From Anaerolineae bacterium (GTDB taxonomy: Bacteria > Chloroflexota > Anaerolineae > Aggregatilineales > Phototrophicaceae), in NCBI GenBank assembly GCA_022820665.1, contig JAJEFB010000044.1:59705-123704 (forward strand): a stretch of DNA of 64,000 nt. Direction: 5' to 3'. Positions 54,401 through 63,339 of this stretch are shown piece after piece. The notes beneath the pieces are model-generated. The model ran no database searches. It saw nothing but the letters and a program-made list of their open reading frames with translations, and was not told the origin of the DNA. How positions within the stretch are numbered: the first letter of the stretch is position 1; every line of letters starts with the position of its first letter. The translations under genes were made by a program, and so were the position numbers.

Positions 54401-55011
54401 CGCACGATTACACTCTGGTGGTTCAACATAGACGTACGGACCGAGCACTGAAACATGTGTACTCATCCGCCGTTTCCATCGATCGCGAGTACACTGAAGC
54501 GCTCTTGCGAAAGCGAGCAGAGGGGCAACTCAGATCGGAACAGGCGCCAGAAATTACCTCGGCAGCGGGTTATCGCCGAGCGACTGCTGAGTGGCACCGG
54601 AGTTTAGTTGAAGATGACCGTCACCGAGTGCTGCTCCATGCTTTGGCAGATACTAGAAATGTCGCCGGCAAGCTTTCTAAATTCATTGTTATGGTCCCAG
54701 TGATTCTTAGAAAGTATGACGAGCCGCTCTTTAGCGGTGGGTTACGCTTCTTAAACGCGATGGAAGCCCAAGTCCAAACAGAGGATACTGACCACATGAT
54801 GCGGCTGGATCGTCACATGTTGGCATTGGGAATAATACTTCGCTCCTATTCACTGAAACGGCAATCAGCTCGGAAGGCCATCCTCAATCGTATCAATATG
54901 GCGGAAGACGAGTTGATAACGCTTTTGGAAAGCGCGAATCGTGTCTGCCCTGACTTGCTGGAATGGGCACTGACCTGGTCAGAGATCTTTGTTGTGCACA
55001 GTTCTGCTTAA
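51214..55011 (+). CDS. Large Ig-like-repeat protein of a putative defence operon (1265 aa)
   Basis: The frame (first possible start GTG 51214) encodes a large protein without signal peptide or known catalytic motif. The N-terminal 150 residues (RPATFVTSLVFSARYSN.., RFGLEFPVFSWGDVVRPVYW) look globular-helical. The middle 500-850 consists of repeated beta-sandwich units of Ig/FN3 style, for example RRPQIITFEAEYVFDHDAEA and PPSVEIEVNHQGDRLNIEYE. The C-terminal 200 residues are helical (RKYDEPLFSGGLRFLNAMEA). The next gene, 20 bases on, is a DUF1998 helicase. In Druantia type III a large unannotated protein (DruH) precedes DruE in the same way; whether this is DruH itself cannot be settled by eye. 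Confidence 0.65.
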   Translation: MPICGENQKRYLRPATFVTSLVFSARYSNTESRNFWQPYARDVWGLDATPSFQTLCRNYFSSTRWELTKRFGLEFPVFSWGDVVRPVYWHAIIPAYVQDDFARWFARNLRRISGLSRQELSDFLKERNTDALDVSPLQNFLDNKNTHEIALAIISSLVTATELLAEQQDPADIRALFSSQIRRDLWDEYIRRLDTRPVATVSRRRHVRLEWVWSFEEEDWILRLLNLVTASYSKPQLCIWAQSSADQALQDWDNRRFDIWPEQQPNGQWRVREIAMNVPDQADMLNGNIYVYNDGDYCIFRQAIPPLPAGEFQFYRITQQDSYAVSVRPDQLTSGKILVSYRNELQLLDAENQRLAPLQTDYYVSDIMENKVGHQYIARYAIDLPLTIKTETDEFRVDQTRRRIASPTLSDRHRIPNTSKRLPPAYTSNQIVVYFPEVPVAIRALKIHVVTPARQYYVSFDAYAESTEEGYQLDLSQLIPDDRIGTYAIDITYDFRSRLASPIEVSVVPNLSFSGPGDDTLHPLHLPSMQVSNISTEAVESPDEATHVEVLSTGEQLVTWNDLRSSYCRLHICQDDRVVPIEWSIQRIYAWFEGTALPNVLLASELDKATIHFRGQRKAWLNLYIGDHRQPVPLNARGERSIDLRTDQLGVILVDQNSAMVPLRLGLEGREWIVGTFVRRPQIITFEAEYVFDHDAEAVLISMAFSESLRSKLVIKVINLRDSVEVARMTSTDRENLFLLNCQLPEGQYRICVFADGEELKLPGPGEFTVKPPSVEIEVNHQGDRLNIEYELDNLRLGNYSVALFDAHGNTVFTDALDPTDDRFEANVDLLPRAQYMLNIFWNGQALRASPLPFVTRTRSGIAHYDSVLSPSHSASQEHSLSDLISYLISQRPEAFAGETLFRLATLQPEMLQQYSLEQLEGCWRPLAQISKTHRNTFEPLPTWALAENALLVETKRNNIFWVYPERIAWRGLAGIGKIKLKTPQEGEILAYARWSRKGTYTSRLRIWIPPHIPANEKFSELDELDMWPAYYERLSGTFHGMRTKAMTPGLNRANDTYLVDCAHDYTLVVQHRRTDRALKHVYSSAVSIDREYTEALLRKRAEGQLRSEQAPEITSAAGYRRATAEWHRSLVEDDRHRVLLHALADTRNVAGKLSKFIVMVPVILRKYDEPLFSGGLRFLNAMEAQVQTEDTDHMMRLDRHMLALGIILRSYSLKRQSARKAILNRINMAEDELITLLESANRVCPDLLEWALTWSEIFVVHSSA

Positions 55012-55031
55012 CCACTAGACAGGCTACTACC

Positions 55032-58000
55032 ATGAACCCTATCGAGCTTTCCGATAACCTCAAACGCACCTTGCAGTCGTATTTGACTACGACCTTCAAT
55101 GTCAATCGCGACGGTGCACAACCCGACCTAGCGGCAAAGATTAACGAGAGCTTCGAGATAGATGGCGCATTAGCGATGGGTCCCTATCTTGAAATCACGT
55201 CGCCCTATAAGACCGGACAATCAATTGAGCGATTGGTAGATGATGGTGTCCTTTCGCCCCAGCTCCGTGAACGGCCCGAAAGCAACCTGCCGCTGCCTAT
55301 TGATGTTCCGTTGTATCAACACCAAGTCGACGCGATTCGTAAACTTGTTGATCAGCAACGAAACATTGTTGTTTCATCTGGTACTGGGAGCGGTAAGACC
55401 GAATGCTTTCTCATTCCTATACTCAATGACCTACTGATAGATCCTGCACCAGGTGTGCGCGCCCTGCTTATTTACCCGCTCAACGCCTTGGTCAACGACC
55501 AACTTGAGCGCCTGCGCAAATTGCTTGCTGGAACTGAGATTACGTTCGGGCGCTACACTAGCGAACTTGAATACACTGCCGAAAGGGGGAGAGAAAAGAA
55601 TCGAAACTCGCCGCCGAACGAGATCCTCTCGCGTGAGGAGATTCAGCAAGATCAAGGTCGAATACCGCAAATCCTGATCACCAACTACGCCATGCTTGAG
55701 TATTTGTTGCTGAGGCCGGAGGATTCGCCGCTATTCGAGAGCGGTTTGTGGCGCTATATCGTGCTCGACGAAGCGCATACTTATTCAGGCGCCCAGGGTA
55801 TCGAAGTGAGTATGCTGTTGCGGCGGCTGAAACATCGTTTGGAGAAGAGGCGCGGAGATGTCCAATGTATAGCAACGAGTGCGACATTGACCGAGAATAA
55901 TGCCAGCGCAGCAGCCGCCTTTGCCCGCGACTTGTTTGATGAATCATTTAATGATTCCGACATCATTTTTAGCCAGCCGGACCACGATCATGCCCGTCCT
56001 GATGAACCGTATGAATTGGATGCGAACGTCTATTTGAACTCAAGATTCGAGGACCTCCTTCAAAGTATCCGTCAGGAACAGTCGGTATCCGCCGCTGAAG
56101 TCGCGGAGCAGATAGCGGCGTTAGGTTTGATTCCGCCATCTGCCGATCTGCAGGGCAATGTCGCGAGATACGCGAGTAATCCAAGAGGCTTTGCTTATGA
56201 GATCATGCGGAATAATGGTGATCTCATCAAGCTGCGCGAGCAGCTGCTGGAAGAAACGCCACGTACGCTCGCCGACATCGCTGATGACTTCTTCGCTAGG
56301 AGATTGTCAGATGGAGCCGACCGTAGAAAAGCGCTATATCGCCTTGTCGAGTTGGGCGCCCTCGCCCGCCCTGGCGAAGACAAAGCGCCGTTGTTGCCCG
56401 CTCGCTACCACATGTTCATGAGGTCGCCACAGGGCATTTGGCTGTGCATGAATCCGGACTGTAGCGGGCGCAAGTCACCGGATGGCGCGCCTTGGTCAAA
56501 GGTATTTTCTATGCGCCGCGAAACCTGCGATTCTTGTGGTTGCAGGGCTTTTCCCATATCCGTATGCCGAGAGTGTGGGCAGGTGTTCTTGAAGACCGTC
56601 TATATGGACGGGAGATATTACGGCGAGCTACCTGCCAAAGAGAACGAGCTGATGCCAGCACATGACACACGTTACTTTGTCTGGCCAGCTCTTGAAGAAA
56701 ATCGCGCACTTGGCGCAGATCAAGAGGAAGAGTTAGACGAGAACACCGACGATCTCTCAAAGGACGAATTTTCTTACGAGGACATTGAATTATGCGTTCG
56801 CTGTGGCGCGCGGATCTCTGGCAATCACTGCCCCTGTGTGAATGCCGCTGGAAAGCCGCCCGCACAAGCCTCATTGCAGTTGGTTCTCAAAAATAATGGC
56901 AAGAAAGGCAGAATCAAGTATGAGCCGTATCAGTCAATTGAAGAGTGCCCTCGCTGCCGGTCCCAGACGCGCGGCGATACCGAAACTGCCACCGCAGTAA
57001 CAGTTGGAGGCAGTGTTCCGCTCTCCATTCTGACCTATGAACTCTATCGACGCGCGCCCAAGAGCCACAAAGAAGAGATATCCCAAAAGCCCGGAAATGG
57101 ACGAAAGGTGCTGTCCTTTACCGATAGCCGGCAAGGGGCAGCCCGCTTCGCCTCCTACCTGGAATCTACCGTTACGATGCAGAACTATCAGCATATCGTG
57201 CCAGAAGTCGTTCGCGATTTCATAAGACTAAGACGTGTCGCGCCGAGCTTTAGCTTGCTAGCCAGGGCGGTGCGTAATAAGGCGTGGCGACTGGGTCTGT
57301 TCCATAACGATGCCGATTTCACCACATTCTGGCGTAGATACACACAGCGGCAGGAGCCAGACGAGCAACAGCAGATTGAACTGGACGACAAGATCCAGAC
57401 ACAATTGCTGGCCGAATTTACGACACGCCGCTCCAGCCGGAACTCGCTGGAGTCACTTGGCTTGGTGGCTGTCCGCTACAAGGGCCTCGAAGAGGTTGAT
57501 GGTCTTGCCGAGCAATTGCAACTCGATACCGCTACTACAAAAACGCTGATGGCGTATCTGCTGGATCGATTGCGCCAACAGAAGATTGTGTCGCTTCCCT
57601 ATGGCGTAGATCCCGCAGACCCGAGCTTTGGGCGCTTAGACGGGCATCCTAGCCTGATCAAGGGCGGGGAAACGCAGGGGTATCAACAAGTCTGGATCGG
57701 AAAGACGGAGCGTCACAATCGCCGACGATACATGAAGCAGCTCTTGCTAAACCATGGCTTGCCGCACCATAAAGACGCGGTTATTGACGCACTAACCCAT
57801 ATCTTTGACTGGCTCAGAGATCCTGAGAACAGAATCATGACAGGTTCCTCAACTGAAGGATATCGAATTGACTACAGCTATCTTGTATTTGAAGCCACAG
57901 TTCAATGGTACCGCTGCAGAAGCTGCCAGCGGCTCTATGCGAATGGCGCACAACTGCCATGCCCCCATGTACGTTGCAATGGCCAACTTGAGCCTGTCGA

Positions 58001-59903
58001 CATCAAAAGGCAACAAATGGCCAACTATTTCTACCGAAGTTTCGACCGAGAAATGGTTCCCCTCCGCGTAGAGGAGCATACCGCCCAGTTAGCGCCTGAA
58101 AAGGGACGCGACTACCAGGATAAGTTCAAGGGCGGCGATATCAATGTCCTAAGTTGCTCAACCACATTCGAAATGGGTATTGACCTGGGTGATCTGCAAG
58201 CCGTCGTCATGAGCAATGTCCCGCCCACAGTCGCCAACTATCGCCAGCGATCTGGTCGCGCTGGACGCCGGGCCGGTGGCGCTGCCTTTATCTTGACCTG
58301 GACATCCGATCGCCCTCACGATCAAAGCTATTTTCGCGACCCAGGGAAAATGATCAGCGGCCGTGTACGCATACCTTATATCGCTGTGGATAATCCACAT
58401 ATTCAGAGACGACATGTCAATGCTATTTTTCTCAGCGCCTTCCTGCGTCATCGCAAAGCTGCGCTTGCGGGTGCCTGGACTGCGAGACAAGAGGCCGGCA
58501 TGTTCTTCGACAGCCGCTATGTTGACGATCCTCATTTCGATCATATTGAAGACTGGCTGACGGCGAATCAGCAGCACATATCGAAGCTGCTCTCACGCTT
58601 TGCGGAATCGGTACAAAATCCGGACATTGAGGAGTGGATCGCCCATTTCCGGTCGAAACTGCAGCAGACGTGCGAAAAATATCGCCAGATGGGAGACTAC
58701 TACTACGAGCAGTTCATCGCCTATCTTGAGAAATCGCGAGGTGACTTTAGGCGGTACGGGAGAGACGTGGAGGAATATGACGGCTTGCTCAGACGCCTGC
58801 GCGAGGAACGACTGATTGATTACTTGTGCAGCAGTGGCGTGTTGCCAAGCTATTCCTTCCCTATATATGCAGTGGGGTTGCACTTACCGCCCACGGTGTC
58901 TGGCACTAAGCTATTGCGTTTGCAACGCGATCTGAAATTGGCAATCCGTGAATATGCGCCGGGTGCAGAAGTGGTCGCCGATAAACGCATCTGGCGCAGC
59001 GACGGCGTCCAGTTTCAGAATGACATCGTGCGTTATCAAGAATACCGAATCTGTGAAACTTGCAACCACTTGCAACACAGTGAGGGTCCCGCTATGCCGC
59101 TGCCTGATGCATGTCCTATTTGCGGAGCGTCGCCTAGCCTTCGACAACGCAAAGCACCGCGCTTTATCATTCCGGACGGCTTTTACGCCAGCAGAAAAAA
59201 CAACGGCAAGGCTGCCGGGCTTTATGTACAGCGAGTAGCCAATCTGATGAAATCGGCACTGTTGCCTTCCAACGTCACTGATTCTTATCAGATCACGCCC
59301 AAGGTGAACTCTGCCTACGATCGTGAGGGAAAATTGTTCTATGTCAACGAAGGTGATAAACGCTCCCGGGTCCCGGGATTCTACATTCAGCTCGAAGGCG
59401 AAGAGCGAGGTCAACTGGTCAAGGCACAAAAAGAGCGGAAAAAGATGACGCCCGTGTCATTGGGCCATCAACAGACGACCGATACTTTGCGCCTGACCTT
59501 TGATGACGCCCCGGCATCATCTGAAAGGTTGTCCTTCTGGCTCTCGTTGATGTATGCGCTGATACATGGCGCAAGTCACGCGCTGCAAATCGAACGGACC
59601 GATATTGATGGCGTATTATTTCCAATGCAAGGCAACGTGCAAGGTAGCTGGCAGCAAACCATCGTTCTCTATGACGATGTACCGGGTGGCGCCGGACATG
59701 TCCAACAGATTAGAAACGAATTTAGCGAGGTCGTGCGGGAAGCCTTCAGGGTCGCCGGCTGCGCCGACTGCGCTCCGGAGACCAGCTGTTACAGTTGTCT
59801 CCGCGATTACAACAATCAGGTATTCCACCATATATTTCGGCGCGGCGAGATCGTCGATTACTTGAATCAACTCCAAACTGACCTTGGCCCTATGCAATCT
59901 TGA
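55032..59903 (+). CDS. DEAH-box helicase with C-terminal DUF1998 (DruE-like, 1623 aa)
   Basis: Large superfamily 2 helicase: Walker A VSSGTGSGKTECF (about residue 120), motif Ia LIYPLNALVNDQ, DEAH in VLDEAHTYSGAQG and SATL. After a long insert with several CxxC zinc knuckles (CDSCGCRAF, VCRECGQVF, CVRCGARISG, CPRCRSQT, CRSCQRLYA), domain 2 carries CSTTFEMGIDLGDLQ and QRSGRAGRRAGGAAF. The C-terminal part is DUF1998 with the four-Cys motif CADCAPETSCYSCLRDYNNQ near the end. I start it at ATG 55032 (MNPIELSDNLKRTLQ). Such helicase-DUF1998 proteins are defence hallmarks (DruE; related modules in DISARM). It is translated right after the 1265-aa gene. Confidence 0.85.
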   Translation: MNPIELSDNLKRTLQSYLTTTFNVNRDGAQPDLAAKINESFEIDGALAMGPYLEITSPYKTGQSIERLVDDGVLSPQLRERPESNLPLPIDVPLYQHQVDAIRKLVDQQRNIVVSSGTGSGKTECFLIPILNDLLIDPAPGVRALLIYPLNALVNDQLERLRKLLAGTEITFGRYTSELEYTAERGREKNRNSPPNEILSREEIQQDQGRIPQILITNYAMLEYLLLRPEDSPLFESGLWRYIVLDEAHTYSGAQGIEVSMLLRRLKHRLEKRRGDVQCIATSATLTENNASAAAAFARDLFDESFNDSDIIFSQPDHDHARPDEPYELDANVYLNSRFEDLLQSIRQEQSVSAAEVAEQIAALGLIPPSADLQGNVARYASNPRGFAYEIMRNNGDLIKLREQLLEETPRTLADIADDFFARRLSDGADRRKALYRLVELGALARPGEDKAPLLPARYHMFMRSPQGIWLCMNPDCSGRKSPDGAPWSKVFSMRRETCDSCGCRAFPISVCRECGQVFLKTVYMDGRYYGELPAKENELMPAHDTRYFVWPALEENRALGADQEEELDENTDDLSKDEFSYEDIELCVRCGARISGNHCPCVNAAGKPPAQASLQLVLKNNGKKGRIKYEPYQSIEECPRCRSQTRGDTETATAVTVGGSVPLSILTYELYRRAPKSHKEEISQKPGNGRKVLSFTDSRQGAARFASYLESTVTMQNYQHIVPEVVRDFIRLRRVAPSFSLLARAVRNKAWRLGLFHNDADFTTFWRRYTQRQEPDEQQQIELDDKIQTQLLAEFTTRRSSRNSLESLGLVAVRYKGLEEVDGLAEQLQLDTATTKTLMAYLLDRLRQQKIVSLPYGVDPADPSFGRLDGHPSLIKGGETQGYQQVWIGKTERHNRRRYMKQLLLNHGLPHHKDAVIDALTHIFDWLRDPENRIMTGSSTEGYRIDYSYLVFEATVQWYRCRSCQRLYANGAQLPCPHVRCNGQLEPVDIKRQQMANYFYRSFDREMVPLRVEEHTAQLAPEKGRDYQDKFKGGDINVLSCSTTFEMGIDLGDLQAVVMSNVPPTVANYRQRSGRAGRRAGGAAFILTWTSDRPHDQSYFRDPGKMISGRVRIPYIAVDNPHIQRRHVNAIFLSAFLRHRKAALAGAWTARQEAGMFFDSRYVDDPHFDHIEDWLTANQQHISKLLSRFAESVQNPDIEEWIAHFRSKLQQTCEKYRQMGDYYYEQFIAYLEKSRGDFRRYGRDVEEYDGLLRRLREERLIDYLCSSGVLPSYSFPIYAVGLHLPPTVSGTKLLRLQRDLKLAIREYAPGAEVVADKRIWRSDGVQFQNDIVRYQEYRICETCNHLQHSEGPAMPLPDACPICGASPSLRQRKAPRFIIPDGFYASRKNNGKAAGLYVQRVANLMKSALLPSNVTDSYQITPKVNSAYDREGKLFYVNEGDKRSRVPGFYIQLEGEERGQLVKAQKERKKMTPVSLGHQQTTDTLRLTFDDAPASSERLSFWLSLMYALIHGASHALQIERTDIDGVLFPMQGNVQGSWQQTIVLYDDVPGGAGHVQQIRNEFSEVVREAFRVAGCADCAPETSCYSCLRDYNNQVFHHIFRRGEIVDYLNQLQTDLGPMQS

Positions 59904-59935
59904 AAAGTCAGCTTTACGATTTTGGATGATATGAT

Positions 59936-60307
59936 TTGAGTACCTTCAAGCTGCTTGCCTATGAAAACACCGCAGCCGCGGTGACCGACCAGTTAGCCGG
60001 GAAAGGGGTCGAGACAAGGCGCGTGAGCGATGTCCTGTCGGAAGACGCGCCCAACCCTGATATCCTTGCCTATGCTCACGACAACGAGTATGCCTTGCTG
60101 ACACATGATGAACAAATTACCGCTCATATCGCCACACGGCATAGAAATGGTCTAGCACACGCTGGTGTCTTTATTGCTGGCCACCATCTGCAAGGAAGGC
60201 ATGGAATCGGTACAATCGTGACATTTATCATGGAATATCATGAACTAATCGTTGCAGGCACCGGAAATGTGCCGGATGATATCTTCAACCAGATCATTTA
60301 TCTTTGA
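59936..60307 (+). CDS. DUF5615-type PIN-like protein
   Basis: A 123-aa protein from TTG 59936 (there is no in-frame ATG). KLLAYENTAAAVTDQL, the acidic positions VSDVLSEDAPNPDILAYA and ALLTHDEQITAHI are typical of DUF5615 (PIN-fold, VapC-like) proteins, where Asp/Glu residues form the RNase site. It is followed 9 bases later by a DUF433 gene, its usual partner, usually in the opposite order. It is likely a toxin-antitoxin-like unit. Confidence 0.75.
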   Translation: MSTFKLLAYENTAAAVTDQLAGKGVETRRVSDVLSEDAPNPDILAYAHDNEYALLTHDEQITAHIATRHRNGLAHAGVFIAGHHLQGRHGIGTIVTFIMEYHELIVAGTGNVPDDIFNQIIYL

Positions 60308-60316
60308 GGAAATACG

Positions 60317-60565
60317 ATGATTGTAGCAATTCGAGATCATGTGAAACTACGCGGCGATGACCCGTTGGATGCGACTATTGCTGGGACCCAGCACAAAGCC
60401 TATCTGGTCGCCAACCTGGCTTTGAACGACGGACCGCAGGCCGCCGCTGACCACTACCGGCTGGAGCTGGCAGCGGTGCATGGCGCTATATCTTTCTACT
60501 ACGACAACGAGGCGGCAATCCATGAGGCGATCCGGCAAGCGCGCGCCCCACTCGGCCTTTATTGA
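60317..60565 (+). CDS. DUF433-type protein (antitoxin-like)
   Basis: An 82-aa protein; MIVAIRDHVKLRGDDPLDA and the conserved hydrophobic core AAADHYRLELAAVHGAISFY match the DUF433 helix-turn-helix-like family that partners DUF5615. It ends EAIRQARAPLGLY. It is co-transcribed with the DUF5615 gene. Confidence 0.75.
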   Translation: MIVAIRDHVKLRGDDPLDATIAGTQHKAYLVANLALNDGPQAAADHYRLELAAVHGAISFYYDNEAAIHEAIRQARAPLGLY

Positions 60566-60619
60566 CTATCCGATTAGAACTGTTACACTGTCTATGAACG
60601 TCGTATTGGGGAACGACAG

Positions 60620-60850
60620 ATGGAAACCTACACCGTAAAAAACGCTCAAAATAGCCTGAATGATCTGCTTTCGGATGCGCATAAAGGAAAGACGATCGTA
60701 ATCACCGCAGAAAATGGTTGGGCGGTAAAGCTCGTTCCAACTCCGATAAGGGCGAAAAAACCGCGCAAAGCCGGAAGCGCCCGCGGCCAGGTATGGATGT
60801 CCGTCGACTTTGATGATCCCCTGGAAGACTTCGCCGACTATATGGAATGA
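60620..60850 (+). CDS. Phd/YefM-type antitoxin
   Basis: A 76-aa antitoxin. METYTVKNAQNSLNDLLSDA then KGKTIVITAENGWAVKLVPT is the classic Phd N-terminal DNA-binding domain. The acidic C-terminus (DFDDPLEDFADYME) would wrap the PIN toxin. Its stop codon overlaps the VapC start by 4 bases (60847-60850). Confidence 0.85.
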   Translation: METYTVKNAQNSLNDLLSDAHKGKTIVITAENGWAVKLVPTPIRAKKPRKAGSARGQVWMSVDFDDPLEDFADYME

Positions 60851-61244
60851 ATTTCCTGCTCGACACGCAAGCCTTTCTTTGGTTCGTCAACGCCCATAGT
60901 TCGCTCAGCCGAACAGTGAAAGACATCATTGAGGATCAACAGAGCCTCGTCTATCTAAGCGCTGCCAACATCTGGGAGATGGCAATAAAATCCAGCTTGC
61001 GCAAGCTTGCCCTACCCGTGTCTCTTCAGCAATTCGTCGAAACTCATATGGGCCAGGAATGACTTTGGCATCCTGCAAATTACCGCGGAACACGCTGAGA
61101 CGGTGGCGAAAGCTTCCCTTCCCCAAATCAGGACATCGAGATCCGTTCGACCGCATGGTTATCGCGCAAGCCATTTGCCATGACTTGACAATCATTACTC
61201 GCGACGCTGCGTTTGGCGACTACCCAATCCAACGCATTTGGTAG
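60847..61244 (+). pseudogene. VapC-like PIN toxin, doubly frameshifted
   Basis: Frame 1 gives MNFLLDTQAFLWFVNAHSSL and NIWEMAIKSSLRKLALPVSL up to TGA at about 61060. Frame 2 supplies NDFGILQITAEHAETVAK. Frame 3 then ends with PFPKSGHRDPFDRMVIAQAI and ITRDAAFGDYPIQRIW. All are standard pieces of a PIN toxin (Asp, Glu and the HRDPFDR block). Two +1 shifts, near 61055 and 61110, break it, so the toxin is probably dead while the antitoxin remains intact. A read error is the other explanation. Confidence 0.8.
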
Positions 61245-61668
61245 CTCCGCCAAACAGAAATGAGCCTCTTCGTCATCTTCATCTTTGGCGCAGTCCTTCT
61301 CGACGCGGGCGTGATACTCTCGTCTGCCTGGCGTACCGCCCAACCTCGCATCGCCCTATCGGAAGGCGCGCCGGACGTCCCTCTTCCGAATTTGCCTGAC
61401 GCAAGCCTACGCGGATGTCGTCGATGATGTCGGCCTTCGTTGGCGGGGTGCAACCGACGGTGGCTCTATAAGGAATGTTTCGACGACGTTTTGGATGGTA
61501 TCCATGGTTTCCATGACATTGCCCTTTGATTCGCCACCAGCACCGTGCCGACCAGACGCTTCTCTCGTACCCTTGCAATATCAACGGTGGTATAGATCCG
61601 ATCGGCCTCATTGGCTGTCAGACAGGCAAAGTTGTTCAAGCCTTCGTCAGCACAGCCTTCCGGTTCTT
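61245..61668 (-). pseudogene. Decayed coding region, antitoxin-like piece
   Basis: On the minus strand, frames contain TKADIIDDIRVGLRQANSEE, which resembles the start of a small antitoxin, and EGLNNFACLTANEADRIYTT further upstream. They are in different frames with stops between. No intact ORF exists here. Read as gene debris. Confidence 0.4.
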
Positions 61669-62162
61669 CTATGAGAATCTCTTAGAGTGGCAGCATCCAT
61701 CATCATCGATGGTATCGTCGTAGTACGGCAGGCGCGCCCAGGTGAAGGCTTTGCCGACGGGATCGGCTGGGATCTGATATCTGTTCGATAACATCGCGCG
61801 AACACCACTGTCCGACTCAATGCCGTAATACTTTCGCTGATCTGGCATCCCGTACTTCGGGAAGATGAACTCCCTGAGATATGCTCCCTTGACTGTGGCG
61901 CCGCTAGAGCCTTCGGTCCCATTAAAGTGCGCGTCATGTGGCTGCCAGCCGTTGCACTTCCTCGCGATGTTTTCCAAGGTGACAGCCCTGTGCCTTTCAT
62001 TGCGGACGGTGTAGAGCAGTTGTCCCCACAGGCGTGGGGGTGTACCGTGCGCGATCAGCCAGAAGTCGTTGACAAAGGGTTATCTGTGCGAAGTTGGGTG
62101 AGAAAGTCTTTGATCAACCTGAAGTTGTCATGTTGCCAAAGGTCGGCACGCCACCAATACAT
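61669..62162 (-). pseudogene. Broken gene of unknown family
   Basis: From ATG 62162 (MYWWRADLWQHDNFRLIKDF) the minus-strand frame shifts once near 62076 (AACCCTTTG) and goes on as NDFWLIAHGTPPRLWGQLLY, ENIARKCNGWQPHDAHFNGT and PADPVGKAFTWARLPYYDDT. The amino-acid composition is natural in all parts. I do not recognise the family. Confidence 0.5.
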
Positions 62163-62271
62163 AGCAACAGCCCCCGCAGGAACTTCCGGCGTGAATCTCT
62201 ATTGTTTGCGTAATCGCTATCAACCGCCGCTCCGGATATGAAGACACTGAGCTTGTTCTTGGAGAACCGCG

Positions 62272-62700
62272 TCAGCGGCCGGGTGCGGGCCTGGCCATTG
62301 TGTCAAAGAAACCGCCACCAAGGAACTGATCTATGAAGTTGAGCATGTCATCGTATGTTTCTTGGTCCATAAGCCGCAGTTCTGTTGGATGGCGAATGAG
62401 TTTAGGGATATGGTCGAGTAGCTCATCGGGTATCCTGTACTGCTTACTGTGTGCTTTGACTGATTGTTCAAGCTGGTTAAGGAGATTAGAATCGGCAATC
62501 TCGACAATTGTGCAGTCGATGTACCTTGGGCCATAGTTCTGGAAGCGACGATAGGGCTGGGTACTTATCCCGATCTTGATGATAAATTGATCTTCCGGTA
62601 TCAGGTGGCTATATTCAACAAGCGCGACTTGTCCGATGTAAAACCATTGAAACTTCAGCGCGTCGCTACTTTCGTCTCTTGGAATTGCTTGTTCAGTCAT
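62272..62700 (-). CDS. GIY-YIG (T5orf172/MUG113)-like protein
   Basis: A 142-aa protein. FYIGQVALVEYSHLIPEDQF and IIKIGISTQPYRRFQNYG have the YIG...KIGIS...R layout of small GIY-YIG nucleases of the T5orf172 type. The match is by eye. It is on the minus strand, 158 bases downstream of the truncated ATPase gene. Confidence 0.5.
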   Translation of the reverse strand: MTEQAIPRDESSDALKFQWFYIGQVALVEYSHLIPEDQFIIKIGISTQPYRRFQNYGPRYIDCTIVEIADSNLLNQLEQSVKAHSKQYRIPDELLDHIPKLIRHPTELRLMDQETYDDMLNFIDQFLGGGFFDTMARPAPGR

Positions 62701-62858
62701 TCTTCTGTCCTCTCGTCAGCAGGAGTTTTCGAGATGTTTCGCTGCTATTCTTTACGGCTTCCTATGAGACATGCGATTTCAACGCCAACGGGCCCATCTG
62801 CGCTGACCAGCACTTTTGCGGCGCAGGCGATCAGCGCTCTCATCGATCTTGATATTCT

Positions 62859-63284
62859 TCACCCGCGGACCTCATAGCTGATGCTGGTTACCGCATCCAT
62901 GCCGAACTCATTGTATGTCACTGCTTCAATGTCGCCGGTTTGCAGGTTTCTGCCCAGGCGATGGAAACGGAATTCATAAGAATCATCGTCCTTGAAGGTT
63001 TCGTGGGCGGCCTCGATCATTTCCCAGCTGTGTGTCGTGGCGAAGACTTGCACATCGTGCTCGCGCGCGGCTTCGCCGATATCGTTCCATACATCCTGTT
63101 GAACGGAGCAGTGGATGCCATTCTCGATTTCATCAATGAAAAGGTACTCCGGTTTATCGCCCCGCATCACCATCAGGATGCTAGCGAAGCGAATTGAACC
63201 TTCGCCAAGCAGGTGCAAAGGCATTAAAACGCCATCGACCTTGACCCAGATCCGCCGTTGGCCGTCAGGCGACAAGACTTCCAC
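62859..63284 (-). pseudogene. C-terminal part of an AAA (AAA_15/OLD-like) ATPase
   Basis: A 141-aa fragment with a Walker B motif LFIDEIENGIH and the H-motif ATTHSWEMIEAA, plus HLLGEGSIRFASILM before it. The Walker A part is missing: the frame is interrupted upstream where transposase sequence begins. Such ATPases act in OLD/Abi-type defence systems. The first codon given is arbitrary (GTG in frame). Confidence 0.7.
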
Positions 63285-63339
63285 TTGTGCAGTGACAAGC
63301 TCTCGTTTTCATTGTAGATGTCGATGTACTGCTTTGCCG

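Noticed and set aside
55032..59903. DISARM DrmA/DrmB assignment for the helicase
   Set aside because: In DISARM the helicase and DUF1998 parts are separate proteins and methylase/PLD genes should be near; here they are fused and no methylase is seen.
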